Source: Acidobacteria bacterium Ga0077551 (GTDB taxonomy: Bacteria > Pseudomonadota > Alphaproteobacteria > Caulobacterales > Hyphomonadaceae). Taken from it: 64,000 nt of DNA. The position numbers and the translations under genes are program-made. The stretch is taken from contig LNFC01000022.1 of the NCBI GenBank assembly GCA_001464545.1, positions 434,001 to 498,000 of the forward strand. Reading direction: 5' to 3'. Positions 15,310 through 24,321 of this stretch are shown piece by piece. Position 1 is the first letter of the stretch, and each line of letters starts with the position of its first letter. Under the pieces are notes generated by a model. That model ran no database searches. It was not told where the DNA came from and worked only from the letters and a program-made list of their open reading frames with translations.

Positions 15310-16524
15310 TTAAGTCACCACCTCAAACAGCTCATCCTGATCATCCGGCCCGATGTCGATGATCGTCGTCGGCAGCCCGCGCTCGGCCACATCATCCAGG
15401 AACGGCTTCGAGGGGAACTGCTCGACGTTGAACACGCCCGGACCTTTCCAGATGCCGTGGAAGAACATCGCCGCGCCGGAAACCGGCGGCACGCCCGTGG
15501 TGTAGGAAACAGCCTGCGCGCCGACTTCCTTGTTGGTCTCGGCATGGTCGCAGACGTTGTAGAGCATCTTGGCGATCTCCTTGCCGCCCTTCCGGCCACG
15601 GACGATCACGCCGATCGATGTCTTGCCGGTATAGTTCTCGGCCAGCGACGAGGGCGGCGGCAGCAGGTCGCGCAGGAATTCCATCGGCACGATGTCCATG
15701 CCCTTGTGCTTGATCGGTTCGAGCGAAATCAGCCCGATTGATTTAAACACTTCGAGGTGCTTGATGTAGGCATCGCCAAACGTCATCCAGAAGCGGATCT
15801 GCTTCAGGCCCTTGATGTTCTTCACCAGGCTTTCCTCTTCCTCATGATAAATGAGGTAGGATTTGCGCGGGCCGACTTCCGGATAGTCCACCATCGTCTT
15901 GATCGACAGCGCCGGAATCTCGATCCACTCGCCCTCTTTCCAGTATTTGCCGTCCTGCGTCACTTCGCGGAGGTTGATCTCCGGGTTGAAGTTCGTCGCA
16001 AACGTCTTGCCATGGTCGCCGGCATTGCAGTCGACGATGTCGATATAGTCGATCTCGTCAAACAGGTATTCCTGCGCATAGGCGCACCAGACGTTCGAGA
16101 CGCCCGGATCGAACCCGCAGCCGAGGATGGCCGTCAGGCCCGCGGCCTTGAACCGCTCCTGATAGGCCCACTGCCAGGAATACTCGAACTTCGCCACTTC
16201 CCGCGGCTCGTAGTTGGCGGTGTCGAGATAGTTCACGCCCGCCTCGAGGCAGGCATCCATGATCGGCAGGTCCTGATAGGGCAGGGCCATGTTGATCACG
16301 AGGTCAGGCTTCACCTTCTTGATCAGCGCGACGGTGGCGGCCACGTCATCGGCGTCCACCTGCGCAATCTCGATCGGCGTGACACAATCCTTGGCGACCT
16401 TCTCGCAGCTCTCGATCCGCCGCGAGGCCAGCGTGATGTGCTTGAATGTCTTGCGATCCATCGCGCATTTCTTGGCTACGACCGAGCCGGCCGCGCCGGC
16501 GCCGATGATGAGGACGTTATCCAT
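15310..16524 (-). CDS. Carboxynorspermidine/carboxyspermidine dehydrogenase (saccharopine dehydrogenase family)
   Basis: The 404-residue protein starts with a Rossmann NAD(P)H site, NVLIIGAGAAGSVVAKK, and continues with LVINMALPYQDLPIMDACLE and YLDTANYEP, typical of the saccharopine dehydrogenase-like family. Its C-terminal half contains AILGCGFDPGVSNVW and DIVDCNAGDHGKTFATNF, as in carboxynorspermidine synthase. That enzyme joins aspartate semialdehyde with diaminopropane or putrescine by reductive amination. The ATG at 16524 was preferred over the TTG at 16533, since GGGAG stands 11 bases upstream. It is followed by nspC on the same strand, with a REP-like element between. Confidence 0.88.
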   Translation of the reverse strand: MDNVLIIGAGAAGSVVAKKCAMDRKTFKHITLASRRIESCEKVAKDCVTPIEIAQVDADDVAATVALIKKVKPDLVINMALPYQDLPIMDACLEAGVNYLDTANYEPREVAKFEYSWQWAYQERFKAAGLTAILGCGFDPGVSNVWCAYAQEYLFDEIDYIDIVDCNAGDHGKTFATNFNPEINLREVTQDGKYWKEGEWIEIPALSIKTMVDYPEVGPRKSYLIYHEEEESLVKNIKGLKQIRFWMTFGDAYIKHLEVFKSIGLISLEPIKHKGMDIVPMEFLRDLLPPPSSLAENYTGKTSIGVIVRGRKGGKEIAKMLYNVCDHAETNKEVGAQAVSYTTGVPPVSGAAMFFHGIWKGPGVFNVEQFPSKPFLDDVAERGLPTTIIDIGPDDQDELFEVVT

Positions 16525-16902
16525 GTCTGGCAATACTCCCGGGAGGATGGAAAAGGATGGCCTCCCTTAGGATAGTTCGCCCCGGGCGGCTAGAAGGCGG
16601 CTAGATAGGCCGGGCCTGCCTGCGGCACAATGACAGGAATTCGGAAGGGGCACATCTCCATCATCGCCAGAACCCCGCCGCCGCCCAGCCGGGCCGTGTT
16701 CAGCGGCAGGGACGGGGCGAACCCGGAGGCGATGGACGCCCCGCGGCACGGCCGCAAAAACCCGTGTTCCGGCTGTTCCGTCCGCATCTGGAAGGTCGAG
16801 CGGGCGTGCGGCGTCTGATCAAACCTCCCGTCCCATGCATCCTTTCCGGGCCCGGCGCGTTAGTGCGCAGGGACTGATCCCTCAACATGGGAATATTTTG
16901 AC
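16525..16902. other. 378-bp gap with no assigned gene
   Basis: The gap separates the polyamine dehydrogenase from the divergent GlsB-like gene. It holds overlapping opposite-strand reading frames of 62 and 65 codons (16630-16818 plus, 16590-16787 minus), both with codon-like GC bias but no ribosome site. I cannot support either as a gene, nor match the region to a known RNA. Confidence 0.4.
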
Positions 16903-17157
16903 ATGACACTTGAGAGCCTGCTTATTTTCCTCCTCATCGGCGCCATCGCCGGCTGGCTGGCCGGCGTGATCGTCAAGGGCTTCGGCTTTGGCCTCGTCGG
17001 TAACATCGTGGTCGGCATCGTCGGTGCCTTCATCGCCGGCCTGCTTTTCCCCGCCATCGGGTTCGGCCTCGGCGGCGGCATCCTGGCGGCGATCGTCCAC
17101 GCCACCCTCGGCGCGGTGATCCTGCTGATCCTCATCCGCGTCCTCAAGCGCGCCTGA
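16903..17157 (+). CDS. GlsB/YeaQ/YmgE family small membrane protein
   Basis: The 84-residue protein consists of three hydrophobic, glycine-rich helices with the family pattern LLIGAIAGWLAGVIVKGFG, then GLVGNIVVGIVGAFIAGLLF and a final helix ending in RVLKRA. This family (also called transglycosylase-associated protein) is stress-linked in enterobacteria, without a proven biochemical role. It is monocistronic: a strong terminator follows within 20 bases. Length is typical. Confidence 0.9.
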   Translation: MTLESLLIFLLIGAIAGWLAGVIVKGFGFGLVGNIVVGIVGAFIAGLLFPAIGFGLGGGILAAIVHATLGAVILLILIRVLKRA

Positions 17158-17174
17158 TCCTGGACGGTATCTAG

Positions 17175-17205
17175 AACCCCTCTGCCCTCGGGGCAGAGGG
17201 GTTTT
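17175..17205 (+). terminator. Intrinsic terminator after the GlsB-like gene
   Basis: AACCCCTCTGCCC pairs almost fully with GGGCAGAGGGGTT around a three-base TCG loop, with four T at its 3' edge. It is a long, stable, nearly perfect stem. Confidence 0.88.
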
Positions 17206-17277
17206 CCATGAAATCACCCATGACATGCCCCCCATAACAGGCTATGCGGCGCGCTTATTTTTGCGGGGGCCGCGCCC

Positions 17278-18204
17278 ATGACGATCCGCCACTTTCTCGA
17301 CATCTGGCCGCTGGAGCAGGCGGAGCTGCGCGCGATCCTCGATGAGGCGCACCGGGCGAAGAAAGCCCGCGCCGGCTGGCCCAAGGGCCGCATCGACACC
17401 GGCGCTCCGCTCGAGGGCCACACCCTCGCGATGATATTCGAGAAGGCCTCCACCCGCACCCGCTTCTCCTTCGACATGGCGATGCGCCAGCTCGGCGGCA
17501 GTTCGATCACCACTTCCGCCGGCGATATGCAGCTCGGCCGCGGCGAGTCGATCGAGGACACCGCCCGCGTCCTCTCGCGCTATGTCGACGCCGTGATGAT
17601 CCGCGCCAACGACCATACCGACATCGAAACCTTCGCCGAAGCCGCCGGCGTGCCGGTCATCAACGGCCTGTCGGACCGCTCGCACCCCTGCCAGATCATG
17701 GCCGACCTGATGACGCTGGAAGAACACGGGCTTACCCTCCGGGGCGCCCGCCTCGCCTGGGTCGGGGATGGCAACAATGTCTGCGCCAGCTTCATCCACG
17801 CCGCCGCCAAGTTCGGCTTCACCCTCGCCATCGGCACGCCCCACCGCTACGCGCCGGACGAGGATGATCTCGACATCGCCACCGAACTGCAGGGCCGCAT
17901 CGAACTGTTCGAGACCGCCGAGGAAGCCGTCGCCGGCGCCGACGTGGTGATCGCCGACACCTTCGTCTCGATGGGCGACCTCGACGCCGAACGCCGCCTC
18001 GAAATCCTCGAGCCCTTCGCCGTCACCGACGAGCTGATGGAACTCGCCAATGGCGGCGCCAAATTCCTGCACTGCCTGCCGGCCCACCGGGGCGAGGAAG
18101 TTGACGCCGAAGTCATCGACGGCCCGGCCAGCCTCGTTTGGGACGAAGCGGAAAACCGCCTGCATGCCCAGAAGGCAATCCTGCGCTGGTGCCTGGGCAA
18201 ATAG
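17278..18204 (+). CDS. argF: Ornithine carbamoyltransferase
   Basis: The 308-residue enzyme transfers the carbamoyl group of carbamoyl phosphate to ornithine, giving citrulline. The carbamoyl-phosphate loop S58-T59-R60-T61-R62, the H136-P-C-Q motif and the ornithine-side H265-C-L-P motif are all intact. Carbamoyl phosphate would come from CarAB, encoded at 53-64 kb. Translation begins at the ATG at 17278, just after the terminator of the previous gene. A radical SAM gene follows after 78 bases and hslO beyond that; the usual neighbour argD is about 6.6 kb upstream. Confidence 0.97.
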   Translation: MTIRHFLDIWPLEQAELRAILDEAHRAKKARAGWPKGRIDTGAPLEGHTLAMIFEKASTRTRFSFDMAMRQLGGSSITTSAGDMQLGRGESIEDTARVLSRYVDAVMIRANDHTDIETFAEAAGVPVINGLSDRSHPCQIMADLMTLEEHGLTLRGARLAWVGDGNNVCASFIHAAAKFGFTLAIGTPHRYAPDEDDLDIATELQGRIELFETAEEAVAGADVVIADTFVSMGDLDAERRLEILEPFAVTDELMELANGGAKFLHCLPAHRGEEVDAEVIDGPASLVWDEAENRLHAQKAILRWCLGK

Positions 18205-18282
18205 GCCGGCGCCGGATCACGTTCCGGGGAGCCGCAGCGTCAGCCCTTGGCGCGCAATCCGGCTGGCTTTAGGCAGGAACTC

Positions 18283-19218
18283 ATGGCCGACACCCTGATC
18301 CCGAACGCGAAATTCTCCGACCCCCACGTGACCGCGAAGGGCGAAACCCGCGCCAGTGTCGCCTGGTCCGGCCTCAAGACGCTCTGGTTCAACACCGGCA
18401 CGCTCTGCAACATCACTTGCGCCAATTGCTATATCGAGAGCAGTCCCACCAATGACCGGCTGGTCTACCTGACCCGCGCCGATGTCGAGCCATACCTAGA
18501 CGAACTCACCCAGCCCGCCGAAATCGGCATCACGGGGGGCGAGCCTTTCATCGCGCCGGAAATCATCGCCATCATGCAGGCGGCGCTGGAACGCGGCCAC
18601 ACGCTCCTTGTGCTGACGAATGCGATGCGCCCGATGATGCGCCCCCGCGTGCAGGCGGGTCTCGCCGATCTCGCCGCCCGCTATCCCCACAGCATGACCC
18701 TGCGCGTCTCCCTCGACTCGCACGACGCCGCCACCCATGACGCGGAGCGCGGGCAGGGGGCCTTCGCCGAAGCCTGCGCGGGCCTGAGCTGGCTGGCGGC
18801 CAACAACATCCCCCTCGCGCTCGCCGGCCGCAAGGCGCTGCACGAGGACGAAGCCGCCGCCCGCCAAGGCTACCGCGCCCTCATAGCCTCCCTCGGTCTC
18901 GCCCTCGATGCCGCAGACCCGAAACAGCTCGTCCTCTTCCCGGAAATGATCGCCCGCGATGATCCGCCGGAAGTTACCACGGCCTGCTGGGGTATCCTGA
19001 ACAAGACGCCGGACTCCATCATGTGCGCCAGTCAGCGCATGGTCGTGCGCCGCAAGGGCGCCGCCAACCCCCGCGTCCTCGCCTGCACCCTGCTGGTCGA
19101 CGACCCCGCTTTCGACCTCGGCGCCACCCTCGCCGAAGCCACCGCCCAGCCAGTCAAGCTCAACCACCCCTGGTGCGCCAGCTTCTGCGTCCTAGGCGGG
19201 GCCAGCTGTTCGGCCTGA
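18283..19218 (+). CDS. Radical SAM protein of unknown function
   Basis: The 311-residue protein has the radical SAM cluster motif at C42-x3-C46-x2-C49 (CNITCANC), preceded by LKTLWFNTGTL, and the SAM-binding GGEP at residues 85-88. It should cleave S-adenosylmethionine reductively to start radical chemistry. Extra cysteines in the C-terminal third (TACWGIL, IMCASQ, VLACTLL and a final HPWCASFC...CS cluster) suggest a second iron-sulfur site of the SPASM/twitch kind. The start is the ATG at 18283 with AGGCAGGA upstream. It sits between argF and hslO and is likely cotranscribed. Substrate unknown. Confidence 0.85.
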   Translation: MADTLIPNAKFSDPHVTAKGETRASVAWSGLKTLWFNTGTLCNITCANCYIESSPTNDRLVYLTRADVEPYLDELTQPAEIGITGGEPFIAPEIIAIMQAALERGHTLLVLTNAMRPMMRPRVQAGLADLAARYPHSMTLRVSLDSHDAATHDAERGQGAFAEACAGLSWLAANNIPLALAGRKALHEDEAAARQGYRALIASLGLALDAADPKQLVLFPEMIARDDPPEVTTACWGILNKTPDSIMCASQRMVVRRKGAANPRVLACTLLVDDPAFDLGATLAEATAQPVKLNHPWCASFCVLGGASCSA

Positions 19219-19235
19219 TGCCTTGATGACCGGGG

Positions 19236-19263
19236 CCCCCTTGTTCTGGCCCCCTTGTTCTGG
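19236..19263. repeat. Perfect 14-bp tandem duplication
   Basis: CCCCCTTGTTCTGG occurs twice without a gap, between the radical SAM stop and the hslO start. It looks like a recent slippage product. Confidence 0.8.
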
Positions 19264-19319
19264 AGCGCCCCCGCTGCCACATGGGGCACCTTGAAAGCCC
19301 CCCGCAAGGCGCCCCTCCC

Positions 19320-20240
19320 ATGACCCAGATCCCCCACGAAACCGGCGATTTCGCCGCCACCTTCCAGATCGAAGGCCGCCCCATCCGCGGGCGCGCCGTC
19401 CGCATGGGCGCGCTCAGCATCTCCCCGATCCTCGACCGGCATGACTATCCCCACCACCTCGCCCAGATCCTCGGCGAAGCGGTGACATTGGCCGCCCTCG
19501 TCGGCGCCTCGCTGAAATTCGAAGGCAAGATCCTCGTGCAGGCCGAAGGCGACGGCCCGGTCACGCTGCTCGTCGGTGAGTACAACACCAATGGCAATGT
19601 GCGCGGCTATGCCCGCTACAATCCCGAAGGCTGGGCCAATCTGGAACGCGTCAACAAGGGCGGCGAGCCCCACATGCCGCAACTTTTCGGCCGCACCGGC
19701 CGCCTCGGCCTGATCCTCGTGCAGGACAATCCCGACATCCAGCCCTACCAGGGCATCGTGCCGCTCAACAAAGCGACGCTCGCTCAGTGTGCGGAAGACT
19801 ATTTCGACATGTCGGAGCAGGTGCCCTCCAGCATCCGCATCGCCGTGGACCGCGCCGCCACCGGCGAATGGACCGCCGGCGGCATGTTGGTGCAACGCAT
19901 CGCGGCCGACGACACGCGCGGCGAGACCGACGAAGGCTGGCGCGAAGCCGAAGTGCTGTTCTCGACGCTGACGCCCGCCGAACTGATCGATCCGGCCCTG
20001 CCGATGACCGAACTCCTCTATCGCCTGTTCCACGAACAGGGCGTGACGCTGGAGTCCGGCATGGCCGTGCTCGACCAGTGCACCTGCAGCGAGGAACGCC
20101 TCGTCACCACCCTCAGCCAGATGCCGGACGAGTCGCTGCGCGAACTCGTGGAAGAGGACGGCAACCTCTCCATCGACTGCCAGTTCTGCGCCCGCCACTA
20201 CAACGTGGACATCTCCCGCGTCACCGGCCCGGTGAACTGA
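19320..20240 (+). CDS. hslO: Redox-regulated chaperone Hsp33
   Basis: The 306-residue protein is the oxidative-stress holdase Hsp33. The C-terminal zinc switch is complete: C254-x-C256 (CTC) and C287-x2-C290 (CQFC). When zinc-bound it is inactive; disulfide formation releases zinc and activates the chaperone. The N-terminal part carries YARYNPEGW and the inter-domain region typical of the family. The ATG at 19320 gives a normal length; an in-frame ATG at 19281 would add thirteen residues. hslO following argF is common in alphaproteobacteria; here a radical SAM gene is inserted between them. Confidence 0.95.
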   Translation: MTQIPHETGDFAATFQIEGRPIRGRAVRMGALSISPILDRHDYPHHLAQILGEAVTLAALVGASLKFEGKILVQAEGDGPVTLLVGEYNTNGNVRGYARYNPEGWANLERVNKGGEPHMPQLFGRTGRLGLILVQDNPDIQPYQGIVPLNKATLAQCAEDYFDMSEQVPSSIRIAVDRAATGEWTAGGMLVQRIAADDTRGETDEGWREAEVLFSTLTPAELIDPALPMTELLYRLFHEQGVTLESGMAVLDQCTCSEERLVTTLSQMPDESLRELVEEDGNLSIDCQFCARHYNVDISRVTGPVN

Positions 20241-20453
20241 ATCGGCGAGAACAGGCGATAAACTCGCGATACCAGGTGATAAAAAATGAGAATCTTTGAG
20301 AAAAGTTCGACACGCAATGTAGATTGAACGCAGCCGGATGAAGCAGTCTGGCGGGGGCGACAGGCGGGACTTGCGCCTACGAAATTCACCCCGCCCGAAA
20401 CATAAAATCCAGCCTCTTCAAGCCGTTACAAGTTACTTCTCCAGCCCTTCCGC

Positions 20454-20477
20454 TACACCTCCGTGAACGGAGGTGTA
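20454..20477. other. Perfect 11-bp inverted repeat
   Basis: TACACCTCCGT and ACGGAGGTGTA are separated by two bases. It lies in the 414-bp gap (20241-20654) between the convergent hslO and M20 peptidase genes and may act as a terminator, though no T run follows. Apart from this and the REP-like element the gap holds nothing recognisable. Confidence 0.5.
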
Positions 20478-20518
20478 CTTCGTGCATGATTTCTTCGAAC
20501 TGGATTCAACCTACCCGT

Positions 20519-20611
20519 CTCCGCGCATCCCGGCGGAAGCCGGGACCCAGACTTGAGCCTCGTTGCAAAGCCACCTCACAGGATCCCGTCCTTCGACGGG
20601 ATGAGCGGAAA
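20519..20611. repeat. REP-like element, diverged second copy
   Basis: Two inverted arms, TCCGCGCATCCCGGCGGAAG (20519 onward) and the complement of CCGTCCTTCGACGGGATGAG (20586-20605), share the TCCGCTCATCCC-GAAG-GGGATC core of the element at 15218-15300. Arms here differ from each other at several positions, indicating an older copy. Confidence 0.65.
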
Positions 20612-20654
20612 CGGATGCGGGAAGGGGTGGAACCGGCGAGTCTACGCTCTGAAC

Positions 20655-22148
20655 CTACTCCGCCGAATCCATCGCCAGGATCACCTGCGCATACCCGCGC
20701 GCCAGGCGACCCATGTTCTCGACGCTCGTGCGCTCATTGGTGCCGTGGAACCCTGTCAGCTCATCCGGCGTCAGCACCGCCGGCGCGAACCGGTACACAT
20801 TCGCCGAAATCGCTTCGGCATAGCGCGCATCGGTGGCACCGAGCACAAGGCCAGGCGCTGCCGGCGCGCCGGGATAGGTCGCCTCCGCCACGCTCGCCAG
20901 CACGGCATAGGCGCGATTGTCCGTGGGCGACACATTCGAGGCGCCCGCGCCGCGAATGCCCTGCTGGCCGACGGCGATCTCGATGCCTTCGATATCCTTC
21001 GTCACCTCTTTCACATGTGCGATGATCTCTTCCTCAGTATTGCTCGGATGAATGCGGAAGTTCACCGTGGCCTTGGCGCGCTGCGCCAGCACGTTCTCCT
21101 TCGCCGAGCCTTCCAGCATCGTCGGCGCGGTGGTCGTGCGGATCATCGCATTACCTCCGGGAATCTGGCTCAGCTGGTCATCCACCATGCCCTCGAACAG
21201 CCAGAGGTTCGCGAAGGCCAAACGTTGCATGAACGGCATATCCTTGCCGGCGGCACGGAACATGTCGGCGGCAGGCGCCTCCTTCAGGGCGGATGGCATC
21301 TGGTTCTCGTCGAGCGCGACCACGGCGCGGGCGAGGTTCACGGCGGCCGAGTTGCGCGGCGGTGTGGACGAGTGCCCGCCCGCCGCCGTGGCGATCACCT
21401 CCAGCGTCACATAGCCCTTTTCCGCAATGCCGATGAATCCCGCCGGCTTGCCCGAAAGCGGCGAGGGGTCCAGCACCATGAAGCCTTCATCGAGCACCAT
21501 TTCGGGCTCGATTCCGCGCGATTTCATCAGCGCCACCGCCGCCTCGGCGCCGGAGCCGGAGACTTCCTCGTCATGGCCGAACATGAAATAGACCGTACGC
21601 TGAGGTTTGAAGCCCGAGGCGGCCAGCGCCTCGGCGGCTTCCATCAGCGCCACCAGCGAGCCCTTGTTGTCGATCGCGCCGCGCCCGTAGATGTAGCCGT
21701 CGATGATCGCGCCTTCGAACGGCGCGCCGTCCCAGTCACCCTCGGTGCCGATATTCACCGGCACCACATCCTGGTGTGCCATCAGCATGACCGGTTTCAA
21801 GGAAGCATCCGATCCGGCCCACGTGTAGAGCAGCGTCAGCGTGTCCGGCACCAGTTCCTTCGTCATCGCGGCATGTGCTGCCGGATAGGCCTCCTCGAGC
21901 CAGACATGCAGCGCGAGCCACTCGCCTTCTTGACCGGGCCGCGGATCGCCGCTCGCCAGCGTGATCGTCTTGAACTGGATTGCGCGGGAGAGATTCTGCG
22001 CTCCGCGCTCGGCCGATATTTCCGGCGGCGCCGGCAAGGTCACGCGCCCGCCCACCGGCTCGGCGCCGTAGTTCATCGCATTGAACACCAGCAGCCCGGC
22101 GAATGCTGCAACTGCGAGCAAAAGCCCGATGAGAATGTTGCGGATCAT
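20655..22148 (-). CDS. M20 family metallopeptidase (carboxypeptidase S-like)
   Basis: The 497-residue protein opens with a membrane anchor or signal segment (IRNILIGLLLAVAAFAGLLVF) and then shows all M20 landmarks: metal-binding HQDVVPV (about residue 124), GRGAIDNKG, catalytic FGHDEEVSG, the dimerisation-domain motif GGHSSTPP, ATDAR and C-terminal HGTNE. These bind two zinc ions. The best match is the Gly-Xaa carboxypeptidase/CPS1 branch, which removes C-terminal residues from short peptides or cleaves N-acyl amino acids. The N-terminus implies periplasmic location. It is convergent with hslO and divergent from the symporter gene. Confidence 0.9.
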   Translation of the reverse strand: MIRNILIGLLLAVAAFAGLLVFNAMNYGAEPVGGRVTLPAPPEISAERGAQNLSRAIQFKTITLASGDPRPGQEGEWLALHVWLEEAYPAAHAAMTKELVPDTLTLLYTWAGSDASLKPVMLMAHQDVVPVNIGTEGDWDGAPFEGAIIDGYIYGRGAIDNKGSLVALMEAAEALAASGFKPQRTVYFMFGHDEEVSGSGAEAAVALMKSRGIEPEMVLDEGFMVLDPSPLSGKPAGFIGIAEKGYVTLEVIATAAGGHSSTPPRNSAAVNLARAVVALDENQMPSALKEAPAADMFRAAGKDMPFMQRLAFANLWLFEGMVDDQLSQIPGGNAMIRTTTAPTMLEGSAKENVLAQRAKATVNFRIHPSNTEEEIIAHVKEVTKDIEGIEIAVGQQGIRGAGASNVSPTDNRAYAVLASVAEATYPGAPAAPGLVLGATDARYAEAISANVYRFAPAVLTPDELTGFHGTNERTSVENMGRLARGYAQVILAMDSAE

Positions 22149-22267
22149 GTGCGGCGGCCCTCCGGCTTTCTGTTGTCCGAGCGATTGCGCCGGGGCCTCG
22201 CCGCGTCAAGCTTGCAGCCACAAAAAAATGACTTGGCCGTCACGTTTTCACGCGTCACTGTGCCCCC

Positions 22268-23668
22268 ATGACCGAAACAAAACCTAAGCGCCTCGGGCTC
22301 CCGCGCGTGTTCGCGCTGTCCACTTTGGCCTTCCCGCTCGCCGGTATAGGGTTGCCGGTCGGGGTCTATCTTTCGCCATTCTACGCCGACGAACTAGGCC
22401 TCGGTGTTGCCCTCACCGGCTTGCTTTTCATGCTGATGCGCATCTGGGATCTGGCGGTGGATCCCATCATCGGATCGCTGGTTGACCGGTTCAACAGCCG
22501 CTACGGGCGGGCGCGTCCCTGGATTGTTGCCAGCGTGCCGATGCTCATGGTTTCGGCCTACTTCGTCTATCTGCCGCCGCGCGAAGGCGTCACGGCTTTG
22601 TACTTCGTCTTCTGGATGGTCATCTTCTATCTCGGCGCCACGTTCCTGCAGATTTCGCGGAATGCCTGGGTGTCGGATGTGGCGGTCGATTATGACGACC
22701 GTTCACGCCATTTCGTGGTGATCGAAGTGGCCAGCATTCTCAGCGCTCTTTTTCTGCTCCTGTTGCCGGTGTTCATTGCGGCGAATGGAGGCGAAAACGG
22801 TGACCGGTTCGCCCAGGTCGGCGCAATGGGCTGGGCTCTGATCATAGCCCTTCCGGTCACAGCGTTCCTCGCATGTGCTTTCGTGCCTGACCCGCCGAGG
22901 ATCAGTACTGGCAGCGATGATCACAAGCTGAGCTTCTCGATGCTGCGCAAGGCGCTTGAGAATCCTCTCTTGCGTGCGGTCCTTCTGCTCGAAGTGATGG
23001 TCGGTATCAGCATTTCGGTGACCTCATCGCTCTACCTTTTCGTTGCGGAATCGGTTTTCGGTCTCAGCGACCTGCAAGCAAGCCTGTTGCTGGTCGTGTT
23101 CTTCCTGTCGTCGGTTGTAGGCCTGCCGTTCTGGATGGCGATTGCCCAGCGCACAGAAAAGCACAAGGCGATTTGTGCGGCTGTCCTGATGTCGGCAGGC
23201 AGCTTCGCCTTTTACTTTGTCGTTGCCCAGTTTCCCAGTTTCTGGTCGTTCGCCGCTGCGGCTGTTTTGAACGGCTTTGCCTTTACCGCGCCGCTGGTGA
23301 TCGGCCGGTCGATGACGGCAGACATTGCCGAAGAAGAGGTCTCCCGCACCGGCGTCAACCGGGCGGGGCTTTACTTCGGTCTCAACGCGTCGGCCTACAA
23401 GGTCGGTGCGAGCGTCGCGATTGGTGTGGGTTATCTGTTGGTCGGGCTCGTCGCAGGTTACGAAGCAGGCGCCGAAAACACACCGCAAGCCGTGCAGGGT
23501 CTCTTGATCATCTTCTGTGTACTGCCAACGCTGTTCTACATCGCCACCTACTTCATCATCCGCAACTATCCGCTGGACCGCAAGATGCAGGCCGAGATTG
23601 CCGCGAAGCTGGAGGCTCGGAACGCCAATATGAAAGCTGACGATCCTCTCGACCTGATGCCGGGTTGA
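22268..23668 (+). CDS. MFS/GPH-family sugar:cation symporter-like transporter
   Basis: The 466-residue protein has about twelve membrane segments and the glycoside-pentoside-hexuronide (MelB-like) signature DPIIGSLVDRFNSRYGRARPW in loop 2-3, plus GFAFTAPLVIGRSMTADIAEEE near the middle of the second half. Such proteins take up sugars or glycosides with sodium or protons. The substrate is unknown and no sugar-degradation genes lie beside it. Its codon use (more TTG, GTT and ATT) looks less GC-biased than its neighbours, which may reflect later acquisition or simply membrane-protein composition. Confidence 0.87.
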   Translation: MTETKPKRLGLPRVFALSTLAFPLAGIGLPVGVYLSPFYADELGLGVALTGLLFMLMRIWDLAVDPIIGSLVDRFNSRYGRARPWIVASVPMLMVSAYFVYLPPREGVTALYFVFWMVIFYLGATFLQISRNAWVSDVAVDYDDRSRHFVVIEVASILSALFLLLLPVFIAANGGENGDRFAQVGAMGWALIIALPVTAFLACAFVPDPPRISTGSDDHKLSFSMLRKALENPLLRAVLLLEVMVGISISVTSSLYLFVAESVFGLSDLQASLLLVVFFLSSVVGLPFWMAIAQRTEKHKAICAAVLMSAGSFAFYFVVAQFPSFWSFAAAAVLNGFAFTAPLVIGRSMTADIAEEEVSRTGVNRAGLYFGLNASAYKVGASVAIGVGYLLVGLVAGYEAGAENTPQAVQGLLIIFCVLPTLFYIATYFIIRNYPLDRKMQAEIAAKLEARNANMKADDPLDLMPG

Positions 23669-23709
23669 CGCCGCACGGTACGCTTCCCGTTCTGGATGAC
23701 TTCAGAGAT

Positions 23710-24321
23710 CTAGAACCCGCCGCCTTCGGCGAGCCAGTCCAGTTCGTCTGGCGTGCTGACCCGTCCGACGACGGCATTGCGGTGCGGGAAGCGGCCGAAC
23801 TGCTGGATGGCGTCCCGGTGCTGGCGGGCATAGTCGAGCGTGGATTTCGTGAACTCGTCGAAGCCGGGACGCGCCTCTGCGTGGAGCGACGTGAACAGGT
23901 CCACCGAGCGCGCCTGCAGGCCTTCGTCTTCGGCATGTTCGAGCGGCAGGTAGAAGAACACGCGCTCGGCTTCCGAGAGGCCCAGGTCCTCGCGGGCGAG
24001 CAGACCTTCCTTGCACAGATGAAGCGCCAGCCGGTCCTGCGCAAACGCGCGCGGGGACTTGCGGAAAATGTTGCGGCTGAACTGGTCGAGCACGATGATC
24101 GCCGCAAGGCGCCCCTTCGCGCCACGCGCCGCCCAGTCCTCGGCCAGCGGTCCGGCGGACAGGGTCTCCAGCAGCGGCTGGAACCGCGCGGCGATCTCGA
24201 CGTCCAGCGCCGCGCCGCCCTTGAACCACCTCTTGTTCTTCAGCTTCAGTTCGGCCGGTGAATTCGCCGCCTCTCCAATCCAGAAGGTCAGCACGTCCCC
24301 GGGGGCGGGCAGCGGGGTCAT
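23710..24321 (-). CDS. DUF924 family protein
   Basis: The 203-residue protein matches DUF924, an all-helical TPR-like family of unknown function: [10 protein letters not shown] and RWFKGG near the start, [18 protein letters not shown] in the centre, [11 protein letters not shown], and [15 protein letters not shown] towards the end. Lengths are usually 180-210. The ATG at 24321 overlaps the ubiG stop (ATGA), so it is the distal gene of a ubiG operon. A role connected with ubiquinone synthesis is not shown. Confidence 0.87.
   Translation of the reverse strand: MTPLPAPGDVLTFWIGEAANSPAELKLKNKRWFKGGAALDVEIAARFQPLLETLSAGPLAEDWAARGAKGRLAAIIVLDQFSRNIFRKSPRAFAQDRLALHLCKEGLLAREDLGLSEAERVFFYLPLEHAEDEGLQARSVDLFTSLHAEARPGFDEFTKSTLDYARQHRDAIQQFGRFPHRNAVVGRVSTPDELDWLAEGGGF

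Noticed and set aside
20553-22271. Plus-strand frame of over 570 codons opposite the M20 peptidase
   Set aside because: The minus-strand product carries every M20 metal-ligand motif; the plus frame is antisense noise.
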